Of a DNA stretch of 64,000 nt, positions 42,754 to 52,190 are shown one piece after another. Position 1 is the first letter of the stretch. Each line of letters begins with the position of its first letter. The stretch comes from Shimazuella kribbensis DSM 45090 (lineage in GTDB: Bacteria; Bacillota; Bacilli; Thermoactinomycetales; Thermoactinomycetaceae): contig NZ_ATZF01000001.1 in the NCBI RefSeq assembly GCF_000428065.1, positions 363,822 through 427,821 on the forward strand. The letters are read 5' to 3'. Made by a program: the position numbers and the translations under genes. A model generated the notes under the pieces. It saw only the letters and a list, made by a program, of their open reading frames with translations, searched no databases and was not told where the DNA came from.

Positions 42754-44100
42754 TCATACTACTGTACTGAGTAAAAGAATAAATGCTAATCCAGACACCG
42801 AAATAATAGTTTCAAGTAAAGTCCATGTGGCAAAAGTTTCTTTCATGCTTAAACCAAAATACTCTTTGAACATCCAGAAACCGGCGTCATTCACATGAGA
42901 GGCGATTAAACTACCTGCTCCGGTTGCGAGTACTACTAGAGCTAGATTTACATCAGATTGACCTAACAAAGGTATTACTAAACCAGCAGTGGTTAAGGCG
43001 GCAACAGTGGCAGATCCTAAAGCAATTCGTAGTATTGCAGCGATGATCCAAGCGAGTAAGACTGGTGACAATGTCGTTCCTTTAAATAGTTCAGCCACAT
43101 AGTCACCTACACCACCATCAATCAATACTTGTTTGAAGGCTCCTCCGCCACCAATGATTAGGAGCATCATACCAATTTGGGTAATGGCAGTTGTACAAGA
43201 TTGCATAACCGTTTTTATAGGAATATTTCTCGCTAAGCCCATTGTATAGATGGCAACTAATATGGATATCAACATAGAAATAGATGCATCACCAATAAAT
43301 CGAATAATTGCTAGAAAAGAGTTATCTGCAAAACCCATTGTTTTTTGAAGCAATGTAATGATAGTAGCTATTGACATGAGAATAACAGGGAGCATGGCAG
43401 TAAATACACTGATTCCAAAACCAGGTGTATCCTCAAGTTTATATACTTTTTGTTCCCCTAAAGATGCAATATTACCTGTTTTTGTAAATGATTCTGGTAC
43501 TAGTTTTTTGGCAAGTTTCGTAAATAAAGGTCCAGCTAAAAGAACAGTAGGAATAGCAATAATAAAACCATAAAGTAAAACTTCGCCAAGGTTTGCTCCA
43601 TATTCACCAGCGATTACCGTCGGACCAGGATGTGGAGGTAAGAAACCATGCGTTACAGATAATGCTGCTGCCATTGGAATCCCAAGATACAGAATAGATA
43701 ATTTTAATTCTTTTGAAATGGCAAAGACGATGGGAATGAGTAATACTAAACCTACTTCAAAAAATAAGGCTACACCTATAATGAAAGAAGAAACAACGAC
43801 TGCCCATTGAATATTTTTTTCTCCAAATTTATTAACGAGTGTCATCGCAATTCGCTGGGCACCTCCTGAATCAGCTATTAATTTTCCTAACATCGCTCCA
43901 AGTCCAAAAATCAAAGCTAAATGACCGAGTGTACCACCTAATCCTTTTTCGATAGATGCGACAATTTCACCAAGCGGAATTCCAAGTGATATAGCAACTC
44001 CAAACGATACAATGATGAGAGAAATAAAGGTATTTAATTTTAGGCCCATAATGAGTAGTAGTAATACGAGAATACCAACTGCTACAATGATTAACGGCAT
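42754..44100 (-). CDS. gntP: Gluconate permease (GntP family)
   Basis: 448 aa with about 12 membrane helices. ATG at 44100 follows AGGAGG. HGFLPPHPGPTVIAGEYGAN is the GntP family hallmark; GSATVAALTTAGLV and HVNDAGFWMFKEYFGLS lie near the C-terminus. Imports gluconate by H+ symport. Last gene of the gntR-gntK-gntP operon. Confidence 0.93.
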   Translation of the reverse strand: MPLIIVAVGILVLLLLIMGLKLNTFISLIIVSFGVAISLGIPLGEIVASIEKGLGGTLGHLALIFGLGAMLGKLIADSGGAQRIAMTLVNKFGEKNIQWAVVVSSFIIGVALFFEVGLVLLIPIVFAISKELKLSILYLGIPMAAALSVTHGFLPPHPGPTVIAGEYGANLGEVLLYGFIIAIPTVLLAGPLFTKLAKKLVPESFTKTGNIASLGEQKVYKLEDTPGFGISVFTAMLPVILMSIATIITLLQKTMGFADNSFLAIIRFIGDASISMLISILVAIYTMGLARNIPIKTVMQSCTTAITQIGMMLLIIGGGGAFKQVLIDGGVGDYVAELFKGTTLSPVLLAWIIAAILRIALGSATVAALTTAGLVIPLLGQSDVNLALVVLATGAGSLIASHVNDAGFWMFKEYFGLSMKETFATWTLLETIISVSGLAFILLLSTVV

Positions 44101-44119
44101 CTTAATTCCTCCTAATAGT

Positions 44120-45661
44120 CTAGTTGTGGTTGATGATCGTTCGTTGATAATGAGCAATTTGTGTATAATTTTCTTCTAGTACTCTAGATAAATGAATAAA
44201 GATTGGTAATAGTTGTCTATATTCTTTCATGGCGTCTTCTTTTGGTGTGTGTTTATAGGTACTGCCAATCATGTTCGAAATTACCTCGAAAGAGTTGATT
44301 TTTCCCATCGCATATAACCCCAAAATACAAGCACCCAGACAGGAACTTTCATAGCTTTCTGGTACTACAACTTCCGATTCAAATATATCGGACATCATTT
44401 GCCGCCAAATATCAGATCTTGCAAATCCTCCTGTGGCTTTTATTCGGCTTACAGGTGAATCCATGCATTCCATTAGTGCCAAAAATACAGTATATAGATT
44501 GTAAATGACTCCCTCTAAAGCAGCTCGAATCATATGTTCTTTCTTATGTGACATGGTTAAGCCGAAAAATGAACCTCGAACATCTGGATTCCACAAAGGT
44601 GCGCGCTCACCAGCAAGGTATGGATGGAATAACAAACCATCAGCGCCTGGTCTTACTCGTTCTGCAATCTTGGTAAGTACATCGTATGGGTCAATCCCTA
44701 ATCTTTTTGCAGTTTCTACCTCGGAAGAAGCCAGTTCATCTCGAATCCAACGTAGAACCATTCCGCCGTTGTTTACTGGTCCTCCAATGACCCAATGTTT
44801 TTCTGTTAGGGCATAGCAGAAAATCCTGCCCTTTTCGTCTGTTCGTGGTTGTTCAATAATCGTTCTAATAGCTCCGCTTGTCCCGATGGTGACAGCAATT
44901 TCTCCTTTGTTTATCGCATTTACACCTAAATTAGAAAGTACTCCATCACTTGCCCCGATGACGAATGGCGTTTGGGGATCAATGCCTATCTGATTCGCTA
45001 GATCGGCTCGGCAGTTACGAAATATTTGGGTTGTTGGTACTAATTTAGATAGCTGATCACGTGTTATTCCAGCTACTTTTAATGCTTCTTTATCCCAGTC
45101 TAAGGTTTGGAGATTCATCATTCCCATGGCTGAAGCTAACGAATGATCAACGACATATTCCCCAAATAATTTTTGAAAGATATATTCTTTTATCCCAATA
45201 TATTTTTTGACATGAACTGCGATTTCAGGATGTTCGTGCTCAATCCAAGCAATTTTCGTTAGAGGTGACATAGGGTGAATCGGTGTGCCTGTTCGTTTAT
45301 AGATTTCATGTCCATTTAATTCATTCTTTATTTTATGAGCCCATGCTTCACTGCGATTATCTGCCCAAGTAATACATGGTGTCAGTGGCTGGTTTTTTTC
45401 ATCCATAGCAATGACACTATGCATAGCGCTACTAAACGAAAGAAATAATGGTTTTTTTTGAGTATGCTGTTTTGTTATATTCATAATGGCTTGTAATACT
45501 GCATGAAATATTTCTTCTGGATCTTGTTCTGCTGTAGACATATCAGGTGTATAAAGAGGGTAACCAATATTCTCTTGCTCCATAATTTTACCCTTTTCCG
45601 TATATAAGACAGCTTTCGTGCTGGTTGTCCCGATGTCTACACCTAACATATAGCTAGTCAT
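44120..45661 (-). CDS. gntK: Gluconate kinase (FGGY family)
   Basis: 513 aa. N-terminal MLGVDIGTTSTKAVLY phosphate loop, catalytic region FVIGASDGVLSNLGVNA, and TGGFARSDIWRQMMSDIFES near the C-terminus. Phosphorylates gluconate to 6-phosphogluconate for the pentose phosphate pathway. Overlaps gntR by 8 bp and precedes gntP by 19 bp. Confidence 0.93.
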   Translation of the reverse strand: MTSYMLGVDIGTTSTKAVLYTEKGKIMEQENIGYPLYTPDMSTAEQDPEEIFHAVLQAIMNITKQHTQKKPLFLSFSSAMHSVIAMDEKNQPLTPCITWADNRSEAWAHKIKNELNGHEIYKRTGTPIHPMSPLTKIAWIEHEHPEIAVHVKKYIGIKEYIFQKLFGEYVVDHSLASAMGMMNLQTLDWDKEALKVAGITRDQLSKLVPTTQIFRNCRADLANQIGIDPQTPFVIGASDGVLSNLGVNAINKGEIAVTIGTSGAIRTIIEQPRTDEKGRIFCYALTEKHWVIGGPVNNGGMVLRWIRDELASSEVETAKRLGIDPYDVLTKIAERVRPGADGLLFHPYLAGERAPLWNPDVRGSFFGLTMSHKKEHMIRAALEGVIYNLYTVFLALMECMDSPVSRIKATGGFARSDIWRQMMSDIFESEVVVPESYESSCLGACILGLYAMGKINSFEVISNMIGSTYKHTPKEDAMKEYRQLLPIFIHLSRVLEENYTQIAHYQRTIINHN

Positions 45662-46385
45662 TTTCTTGCTCTACTCCTTTTACTAGCATTTGCTGTGACA
45701 TCCATAAATCTTCTACTTTTCCTTGAACATCATCAAAGTTTTGGTGTAAAGATTGGATCATCTTTTCTCTATCTTTTGTCTCTATTGCTTGAATATACAG
45801 CTCATGATTTTCCACGATTCGTGTAAAGTCATCATATTTTTCTTTGAAGCGAACACGCATAGATAAAAGGATAAAGCTTTCCATTACGGGCTTTAGATTA
45901 TTCCAGATCATCAGCATGTAGGAATGATCAATTGCGCGAATAATCGTTTCATGGAATAGGACATCTTGATAAGAAAACTCATCTGCATCCTGATATTTGA
46001 TGGCGACTTTCATCATTTCAAGGATTTTGCTGAGTTCCTTTACTAAATCTGCTATGTCCATTTTTACAAGCCGTTCAAATACAAACGTTTCGATGAGTAA
46101 ACGTACATCATAAATTTCTTCTATTTCTTTTTCGGTTAAACCAATAACCACTGCACCCATTCTTTCTAATCGAATGATATTTTCGGATGCAAGTAGTTTT
46201 AAAGCTTCTCGTACAGGGGATCGACTCACAGCAAAATCTGTAGCTATTTTGTTTTCTGATAAAATGGTACCGCTTTTAATAGTGCCAGAGATTATCCGCA
46301 TTCTTAACTCACTAGCTACTCGTTCACCAGCAGAAGCTTTAGCAAGCCATTTCGTCGGATATAGAAAATCTCTTGATTCAATCAT
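45654..46385 (-). CDS. gntR: Gluconate operon repressor GntR
   Basis: 243 aa. An N-terminal winged helix (ASELRMRIISGTIKSGTILS-type, DFAVSRSPVREALKLLASEN) and a C-terminal FCD effector domain (YDVRLLIETFVFERL, DVLFHETIIRAIDHSYM). ATG at 46385 behind AGGAGG; GTG/ATG slightly upstream lie within the leader. Represses its own operon through the palindrome at 46415-46432; gluconate releases it. Confidence 0.93.
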   Translation of the reverse strand: MIESRDFLYPTKWLAKASAGERVASELRMRIISGTIKSGTILSENKIATDFAVSRSPVREALKLLASENIIRLERMGAVVIGLTEKEIEEIYDVRLLIETFVFERLVKMDIADLVKELSKILEMMKVAIKYQDADEFSYQDVLFHETIIRAIDHSYMLMIWNNLKPVMESFILLSMRVRFKEKYDDFTRIVENHELYIQAIETKDREKMIQSLHQNFDDVQGKVEDLWMSQQMLVKGVEQEND

Positions 46386-46414
46386 GAAAACCACCTCCTA
46401 ATACTTATCCGAGT

Positions 46415-46432
46415 ATACTTGTATACAAGTAT
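46415..46432 (-). promoter_or_regulatory. GntR operator
   Basis: ATACTTGTATACAAGTAT is a perfect 18-bp palindrome directly downstream of the -10 box, the same sequence type as the Bacillus gnt operator. Confidence 0.88.
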
Positions 46433-46458
46433 TATATCGAAGAAACCAAATTGTGCAA
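46431..46458 (-). promoter_or_regulatory. Promoter of the gnt operon
   Basis: On the minus strand TTGCAC (46458-46453), 16-bp spacer, TATAAT (46436-46431). Confidence 0.8.
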
Positions 46459-46467
46459 GCGCTTTCT
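46454..46467 (-). promoter_or_regulatory. Candidate cre (CcpA) site over the gnt -35 region
   Basis: AGAAAGCGCTTGCA on the minus strand differs from TGAAAGCGCTTTCA at few positions. Suggests glucose repression. Confidence 0.6.
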
Positions 46468-46686
46468 TTTTTCTTTGTTTGGTCACTCTTTCATATTTCA
46501 CGGTCTGATAAAAAAAGCATGAGAAAATGTAAGTATAGAGTGTTAGTAGACAAAGGTGGATGATTAGTTCGAAAGATGCCTTATTTGATATAATATACTT
46601 CTTGGGATCCATTTTTTAGTAGTTGTGTATATGAAACAAGAAGGGAAATTGTCTCTGGAAGATATCGTCAGAAAGGGAATATTCGA

Positions 46687-47915
46687 ATGACGAAGCGTTG
46701 GGCAGAGTTTTGCATATTCATATTGGCGTTTATTTGGGGGAGTACCTTTGTTTTGATGGAAGATGCGATCAAGTGGTTACCTCCACTTACATTTCTTACT
46801 CTCCGCCTTTTTGTTGCTACGGTATGTTTGCTAATCATCGTTACTTTCATTTATCGACTGTCTTTGATGCAGAAGTCTTTATGGCTATTGGGCTTTGCGT
46901 TAGGTGGATTGTTAGCTTTAGGATTTGCTCTACAGGTCCTTAGCTTAGAGACTTTTGCCGACTGAAAGCCCACGGTTTGAATCGTGGGATGAAAGACGGC
47001 GTTGCTCCAAACCCCAAAAAAAGGGGTTGCAAGAGCAACGAATATTTTGTAAAATAGAACACATGATCGGTGATCATCCTACGGCTAGTAGGTTTGTTCT
47101 TTGAAAATGTAATGGTATAGGGTTTCGGTAGCAAATGGATCGGTCTCCTACCGAGTAAAACCATTAGAGGCAGGAAGAGGACTAGAACGCTGGTAACAGG
47201 CGTTCCGCCCATGTGGGTACACTTCTAACTGCATGGGACGGGCTGATGAGACAGCCCTGAACTTGGGAGTTGCACAAAGCAGAAATGGAGTGAGTGCGCT
47301 AACTACCTAAGAATCCCACGACTTTAGTCGTGTGGAGTCTCAATAGTTCCGTAGTAGTAATTGTCCCCATTTTTTCTATTATCAACACCACTTACTATTC
47401 GCTCCATTGTCAGTTTAATTTTTGTAATATTCGGTCTTTCCCTTTTATCTGGATATCAATATTCTACCATTAATCGTGGAGATTTGTTTGCATTATTTGG
47501 TGCATTTGCATTTGCTTTGCATATTGTTTGTATCAAAAAATGGGGAACCAGCCATTCGGTTTTTCCTCTTGTCACTGTTCAAATGATTTTCGTGACTTCC
47601 TTCTGCAGACTTGCAGCATTTGCTTGGGAACCATGTAAAAAGGTGTTTTCGATTGAAGTTATTTTACAACCGTCAGTGTTCCGTGCAATAGTGGTTTGCT
47701 CCTTTCTTGCCACTGTAGTAGCTTATGTGATCCCAAGCATATTTACAGCGATACACTGATCCAAATAGAGCTAGTCTTATTCTTACCATGGAAGCAGTTT
47801 TCGCCGCAGGGATCGATTATTTATGGAATCAGGTAATTATTACTGATTGGAACTGCTTGGCTGTTTGATAATCATTATCGGATTAGTTTGGAGTAATCAA
47901 AAGAGAAGACAATAA
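46687..47915 (+). pseudogene. EamA/DMT-family transporter, disrupted
   Basis: The N-terminal 92 codons (MTKRWAEFCIFILAFIWGST...) end at an inserted element. After it the protein resumes as SVVVIVPIFSIIN, shifts frame to TIRSIVSLIFVIFGLSLLSG ... ILQPSVFRAIVVCSFLATVV, shifts again to AYLQRYTDPNRASLILTMEA, and ends GLELLGCLIIIIGLVWSNQK before TAA at 47913. That is a complete ten-helix exporter split by one insertion and three frameshifts, so it is dead. Confidence 0.85.
46962..47342 (+). mobile_element. TnpB-less IS200/IS605-type remnant (possible omega-RNA carrier)
   Basis: About 380 bp. Left end has hairpin CCCACG (46969-46974)/CGTGGG (46983-46988); right end has CCCACGACT...AGTCGTGTGG (47315-47334) followed by AGTCTCA. 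These are the subterminal hairpins of IS200/IS605 elements without inverted repeats at the tips. No transposase or TnpB frame is inside, but the GC-rich, hairpin-forming 3' part resembles the RNA-coding right end of TnpB elements. Inserted in the EamA gene. Confidence 0.65.
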
Positions 47916-47968
47916 ACAAAGTACAAGAAAAAAATTTCAACAAACTAAATTAAATAACCGATACACAT

Positions 47969-47994
47969 AAAAGAGCAGATGATTCCGCTCTTTT
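47969..47994. terminator. Terminator of the sulfonate-type ABC operon
   Basis: AAAAGAGC (47969-47976) and GCTCTTTT (47987-47994). Confidence 0.75.
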
Positions 47995-48016
47995 AAATGA
48001 TATCAAAAGCATGAAG

Positions 48017-49009
48017 TTATTTTACACTTTCAGGTAGCCAGTTTGGATTCTTCTTTATCGTGGAATCAATATCTACGTTTTTGGGAAGAACTTTTAGGTT
48101 GAAAAATGTATCAGCCAAATCTTGCTGTACCACAATAGCATGCGGATCGATTTTTAATACACCATATTCTCTTCGTTTGGTTGCTACTTCAAGTGCACTT
48201 TGGCTAATTCCCAGTTCTTTGGACAAGATCTGAGCTACTTCTTTTGGGTGGTCATTGGACCATTGGTCTGATTTTTGGAGTTCATCTAACACAATTTTCA
48301 ATAGATCTGCATTGTTTTTTGTAAAGGTAGGAGAAGCAAAGTAATAGGTTCGATTTTCTGTCAAGTTTTCTCCATTTACAATCGTTCGAATTTCTGTATC
48401 TTCTTCCAATACCGCAAGATATGGATCCCAGAAGCCAAGAGCATCCACGCTTTTTGAATCATATAGTGCTCGTGCTTCAGAGGCATCTTTATAATATATT
48501 GGTTTGATATCGGAGAAAGCCAAACCTTCTTTTTCTAATGCTTTTGCTAGAAGGTATTGTTGATTCCCGCCTTTGGATATCCCAACCGATTTCCCTTTGA
48601 GATCTTTTACGGATTGAATAGGGGAATTTTTTGCTACGATGATAGCTACCCCTTTTGGATAAGGTGATTCTGATGCTGTATAGACAATTGGTTTTCCACC
48701 GGCTTGGGCAAATACACTATTTCCATCAGAAGCATGTCCAAAGTCAATACTGCCTGCATTCAAGGCTTCGAGTAGTACCGTTCCCATAGTAAAAGGAACC
48801 CATTCAACCGTTATTCCTTTGCTAGTGAGTGTTTTTTCCAACGTTCCACGAGCTTTTAAGACGTTTAAGGTATTTCCTTTTTGGTATCCGATTTTGATTA
48901 TTTTTTTTTCTTTGGAATCACTACTACTTTGACCAGTCGAACATCCTGCTAAGAGGAGAGAAAAAATGGAGAGTAGGGCAACTACTGTGATGAGAAAACG
49001 TTTATTCAT
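48017..49009 (-). CDS. ssuA: Aliphatic sulfonate-type ABC transporter substrate-binding lipoprotein
   Basis: 330 aa. Lipobox LSIFSLLLAGC (Cys22), then an SsuA/NMT1-like fold: KIGYQKGNTLNVLKARGTLE, LEALNAGSIDFGHASDGNSV, VKDLKGKSVGISKGGNQQYL, LGFWDPYLAVLE. It binds an organosulfur compound outside the membrane. The upstream SAM riboswitch supports a sulfur role. Confidence 0.88.
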   Translation of the reverse strand: MNKRFLITVVALLSIFSLLLAGCSTGQSSSDSKEKKIIKIGYQKGNTLNVLKARGTLEKTLTSKGITVEWVPFTMGTVLLEALNAGSIDFGHASDGNSVFAQAGGKPIVYTASESPYPKGVAIIVAKNSPIQSVKDLKGKSVGISKGGNQQYLLAKALEKEGLAFSDIKPIYYKDASEARALYDSKSVDALGFWDPYLAVLEEDTEIRTIVNGENLTENRTYYFASPTFTKNNADLLKIVLDELQKSDQWSNDHPKEVAQILSKELGISQSALEVATKRREYGVLKIDPHAIVVQQDLADTFFNLKVLPKNVDIDSTIKKNPNWLPESVK

Positions 49010-49077
49010 TGGATTTAGCTCCTTAATTTGTTAATTCATATCGATTTTGTCGGATTTAGTTCCTAATAAAATGAATG

Positions 49078-49815
49078 TTACATACTGTACACATGGACAA
49101 GAGTTTTTCCCATTAATTGATCCAAGATGGTTCGCTCATAATAGGCGAAATCACTGTTTTTCACACGAGGTCTAGGTAGATCAACTCGGATATCTTGAGC
49201 AATCTCTCCATCTTCAAATACAATGATTCTGTCTGCGAGGGTAACAGCTTCACTTACATCATGTGTGACTAAGATGGAAGTGAACTTTTGTTTTAACCAT
49301 AATCTTTCAATCAACTGTTGCATTTCAATGCGGGTGAGGGCATCGAGTGCACCCAAAGGCTCATCCAAAAGAAGGATTTTCGGATTTCCTACTAATGCTC
49401 GTGCTAGGGCAACTCGTTGTTTTTGCCCACCTGATAATTTACTAGGCCACTGATTTCCTTTCTCTTCAAGTCCCACAAGGGAAAGTGATTCAGAAATTTG
49501 TTTATCGGACTGATCTTTTCCGCCAATTTTTATATTTTGGAGCACGGTTCTCCATGGCAATAGCCGAGCATCTTGAAACATGATACGCAAATGAGGATGT
49601 ATACCGTTAACTTGTTGACCATCCAATAACATCGTCCCATCAGTTGGTTCTTCCAAGCCTGCTAGTAATCGTAAAAAAGTACTTTTACCACAACCACTTC
49701 GACCAACGATGGCAAGAAATTCTCCTTCATGCAATTGTAATTCGAGTTCTTTTAAAACGGAAAGAGAGGCATATTGTTTACTCAGTTGATGTACATGGAT
49801 ACGAATTCCAGACAT
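49078..49815 (-). CDS. ssuB: Aliphatic sulfonate-type ABC transporter ATPase
   Basis: 245 aa. Walker A GRSGCGKSTFLRLLAG, Q-loop FQDARLLPW, signature LSGGQKQRVALARAL, Walker B ILLLDEPLGALD, H-loop VTHDVSEA. Short 245-aa form typical of SsuB/TauB. Twelve bases after ssuC. Confidence 0.92.
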   Translation of the reverse strand: MSGIRIHVHQLSKQYASLSVLKELELQLHEGEFLAIVGRSGCGKSTFLRLLAGLEEPTDGTMLLDGQQVNGIHPHLRIMFQDARLLPWRTVLQNIKIGGKDQSDKQISESLSLVGLEEKGNQWPSKLSGGQKQRVALARALVGNPKILLLDEPLGALDALTRIEMQQLIERLWLKQKFTSILVTHDVSEAVTLADRIIVFEDGEIAQDIRVDLPRPRVKNSDFAYYERTILDQLMGKTLVHVYSM

Positions 49816-49827
49816 GTGTGTACCTCC

Positions 49828-50604
49828 TTACGAATCCTCAAGTTTTGAAAAACTTGGATGCCAACCTAATAATTTTCGTTCTAATACGGTTGCTACAAAA
49901 TCTGAAAATTTCCCAAGGAATGCATATAGAATGATGGTTAATAAAACAATATCCATTTGCATGAATTCTCGGGCTGAAGTCGCCATGTAGCCAATTCCAG
50001 AGTCAGAGGCAATGGTCTCTGCTACAATCAGTGACATCCACATGATGCCTAACGCATAGCGGATGCCTACCAAAATAGAAGGTAGCGCACCTGGTAAAAT
50101 GATCTGTCGAAATAGAGATATACCTTTTAATCCATAAACTTTTCCCATCTCCATCAATCCTCGATCAACATTTCGTATCCCATGATAGGTGTTGAGATAA
50201 ATGGGGAAAGCAACTCCAAGAGCAACCAAAAATAGTTTTCCTGACTCTTCTACACCAAACCACAAGATGACCAAAGGGATAAGAGCTAGATGTGGGATCG
50301 TTCGGATCATTTGAATCGATGTATCGAGTAAACGGGAACTCAATGGTGATAATCCATTGAGTAGTCCCAATAAAAATCCAATACTGCCACCTATAAAGAA
50401 ACCAACAAAAGCTCGCTTGGTGCTAATCCAGATTGCATCAAGCAGGGTTCCATCCAGATACAAACGTTTAGCTCCCTCTAAGACTTGTAGGGGTGTTGGG
50501 AGGGTATCAGCTCGTCCAATTAGTTGCCATCCGATCAAAAATAGAATTGGTAATATCCATACAATTAAAGAGGAAAACGAAAAGAGCAAACGCTTTTTAA
50601 TCAT
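49828..50604 (-). CDS. ssuC: Aliphatic sulfonate-type ABC transporter permease
   Basis: 258 aa with six helices. Inner-membrane signature GISLFRQIILPGALPSILVG (EAA loop type) and ALGIMWMSLIVAETIASDSG. The ATG at 50604 overlaps the stop of the preceding gene by 8 bp, so translation is coupled; the longer open frame upstream is not used. Confidence 0.9.
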   Translation of the reverse strand: MIKKRLLFSFSSLIVWILPILFLIGWQLIGRADTLPTPLQVLEGAKRLYLDGTLLDAIWISTKRAFVGFFIGGSIGFLLGLLNGLSPLSSRLLDTSIQMIRTIPHLALIPLVILWFGVEESGKLFLVALGVAFPIYLNTYHGIRNVDRGLMEMGKVYGLKGISLFRQIILPGALPSILVGIRYALGIMWMSLIVAETIASDSGIGYMATSAREFMQMDIVLLTIILYAFLGKFSDFVATVLERKLLGWHPSFSKLEDS

Positions 50605-51175
50605 TGTATTCACTGACCAGCTCTGCTGCATGAGAGACTGCACCACCAGCTTTTAGAGCTGCTGTTACAAGAATGGCATCCTCGATTTCTGCATCGCTTA
50701 AACCATTTTCTCGTGCTTGTTGGAGTGATTTTTGTTGAAGAGAGGCAGATGGAAGAGCATGCGAAACAGCAACAATCGTTAATAATCTTATTTTTTTACT
50801 CAGTACACCTTCTTTTTTGGCAGGGTCGATATAAGATAAACGATCAGCAGAGTGGTTTGGGAAATAATCAGCTTTTTCTCTATTTTCTTGATAAGCATAA
50901 AGTGTATTTCCGGCTTCGATCGCACCAGTGATTGTAACAGCTTCTAATAATTCTTCGATGGATACACCAAGTTTTTTTGCTTTTTTGGTATGGAATCGAA
51001 TGCAGTAGATGCACTTGGTTACATGTGCAACTGCTATTGCAAGGATTTCTTTTTCTTGAGCTGTTAGTACTCCTTTGGAAAAAATCTCGTCTGAAAAAGC
51101 CCGATAATAACCATATTGCTCTCGGATACGTTTTGGTACTTGTGTCAAATGTTTCTGTGTTTCTTTGAAATCCAT
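50597..51175 (-). CDS. AhpD-like carboxymuconolactone decarboxylase family protein
   Basis: 192 aa. CIYCIRFHTKKAKKLG is the AhpD-type CxxC-x3-H motif in the first half-domain; a second, Cys-less repeat follows (LQQARENGLSDAEIEDAILV). Such proteins are alkylhydroperoxidase-like peroxidase or reductase partners. As first gene of a SAM-riboswitch operon coupled to an organosulfur importer, it may act in sulfur compound use or in oxidative protection; that is inference. Confidence 0.82.
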   Translation of the reverse strand: MDFKETQKHLTQVPKRIREQYGYYRAFSDEIFSKGVLTAQEKEILAIAVAHVTKCIYCIRFHTKKAKKLGVSIEELLEAVTITGAIEAGNTLYAYQENREKADYFPNHSADRLSYIDPAKKEGVLSKKIRLLTIVAVSHALPSASLQQKSLQQARENGLSDAEIEDAILVTAALKAGGAVSHAAELVSEYND

Positions 51176-51261
51176 AAAATGATCCTCCTAGTAATGTAAT
51201 AAGTACTCCGAACTTTTGGATGATCCGCTCGATTGGGTCTTTAGAATGTAGCTTCATATGT

Positions 51262-51300
51262 ATGAAGAAACCTCTTGACTGCTTATGAGTCAAGAGGCAA
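51262..51300 (-). terminator. Riboswitch-controlled terminator
   Basis: CCTCTTGACT (51271-51280) and AGTCAAGAGG (51288-51297) form a 10-bp stem with a 7-nt loop; on the minus strand TTTCTTC follows. It is the expression platform of the adjoining SAM riboswitch. Confidence 0.85.
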
Positions 51301-51310
51301 ACATTCATTT

Positions 51311-51418
51311 CCTCTTCTTATCTTTCAAGCAGAACTTGTTGGAGTTGGCACAGTGTTTTTGCAAATCTGTTGCCGAGGCTTCATCAGGCCAATTCCTTCC
51401 GCCTCTCTGGATAAGAAT
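51311..51418 (-). ncRNA. SAM-I riboswitch (S-box)
   Basis: On the minus strand the S-box core is clear: TTCTTATCCAGAGAGGCGGA, GGAATTGGCCTGATGAAGCC, TCGGCAACAG, GTGCCAACTCCAACA, then GAAAGATAAGAAG closing P1. It lies upstream of the AhpD-like/ssuCBA operon with a terminator directly after it, so high S-adenosylmethionine should switch the operon off. Confidence 0.95.
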
Positions 51419-51531
51419 GATTCAATTGTTAAGTCCGACTAAGTAAATCGGAATTTATATATATAATACATAGTTTGTTATTTTAAAGCAATATAAATTT
51501 ATATCAAAAAGTAATTGAATCGTTATAACAC

Positions 51532-51565
51532 AATCCATCCCTTATCATTTGATAAGGGATGGATT
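51532..51565. terminator. Terminator after kynB
   Basis: Perfect 15-bp arms AATCCATCCCTTATC/GATAAGGGATGGATT with ATTT loop; the right arm reaches the kynB stop region. Confidence 0.85.
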
Positions 51566-51566
51566 G

Positions 51567-52190
51567 TTAGGAGTATGATCGGAGTACAGCTCGCACAGGA
51601 CTACCATCACCATTTGCTATGGGAAGTGGTAAGGCAGTTAGTTCATAATCACCTTCTGGAATATCACTAAGCACGACTCTTTCTAAAATGTGGATTTCTG
51701 ATTCATGCAAAGCATGATGAGCAGCTAGGGTGTTACTTTCAGCTGGATCTACAGATGGAACATCCAAACCAAGTAAAAATATTCCTTGTTCTTGGAGAAA
51801 CTTAGCTACGTTTGGTTCGATATAAGTAAATGTATTTGGAAAGGAAGACTTATCTGTCCATGAATCTGTCCGAATCAATAATCTTTTTACATCATGTAGA
51901 GGAAAAGCTTTTAAATCTTCTATTGTAATGAATGGTTTCTTCAATAGGTGAATCACCTTAGAGGGGCCTATATAAATAGATAAATCCAATTCATGTACTT
52001 TTTTGCCGTTTTTATCAAAATGAAAAGGTGCATCAATGTGTGTTCCTGTATGCATGCTAAAGGAAACTGCTCCCACATTGGCAATACTATCGGAACTGAG
52101 AACAGAAGATAGTCGGTATTGATATTCCGTATCTTCGGGCCAAACAGTCATTCCATTGAAAAGGGGTTCACTAATGTCATAGATTTTCAT
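51567..52190 (-). CDS. kynB: Cyclase-family hydrolase, likely kynurenine formamidase
   Basis: 207 aa, the size of bacterial KynB. The metal motif is SMHTGTHIDAPFHFDKNGKK (HxGTHxDxPxH), with further His in NTLAAHHALHESEIHILE. It hydrolyses N-formylkynurenine or a related cyclic amide. No kynA or kynU is nearby, so the substrate is uncertain. It overlaps the EcsC-family gene by 14 bp. Confidence 0.82.
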   Translation of the reverse strand: MKIYDISEPLFNGMTVWPEDTEYQYRLSSVLSSDSIANVGAVSFSMHTGTHIDAPFHFDKNGKKVHELDLSIYIGPSKVIHLLKKPFITIEDLKAFPLHDVKRLLIRTDSWTDKSSFPNTFTYIEPNVAKFLQEQGIFLLGLDVPSVDPAESNTLAAHHALHESEIHILERVVLSDIPEGDYELTALPLPIANGDGSPVRAVLRSYS

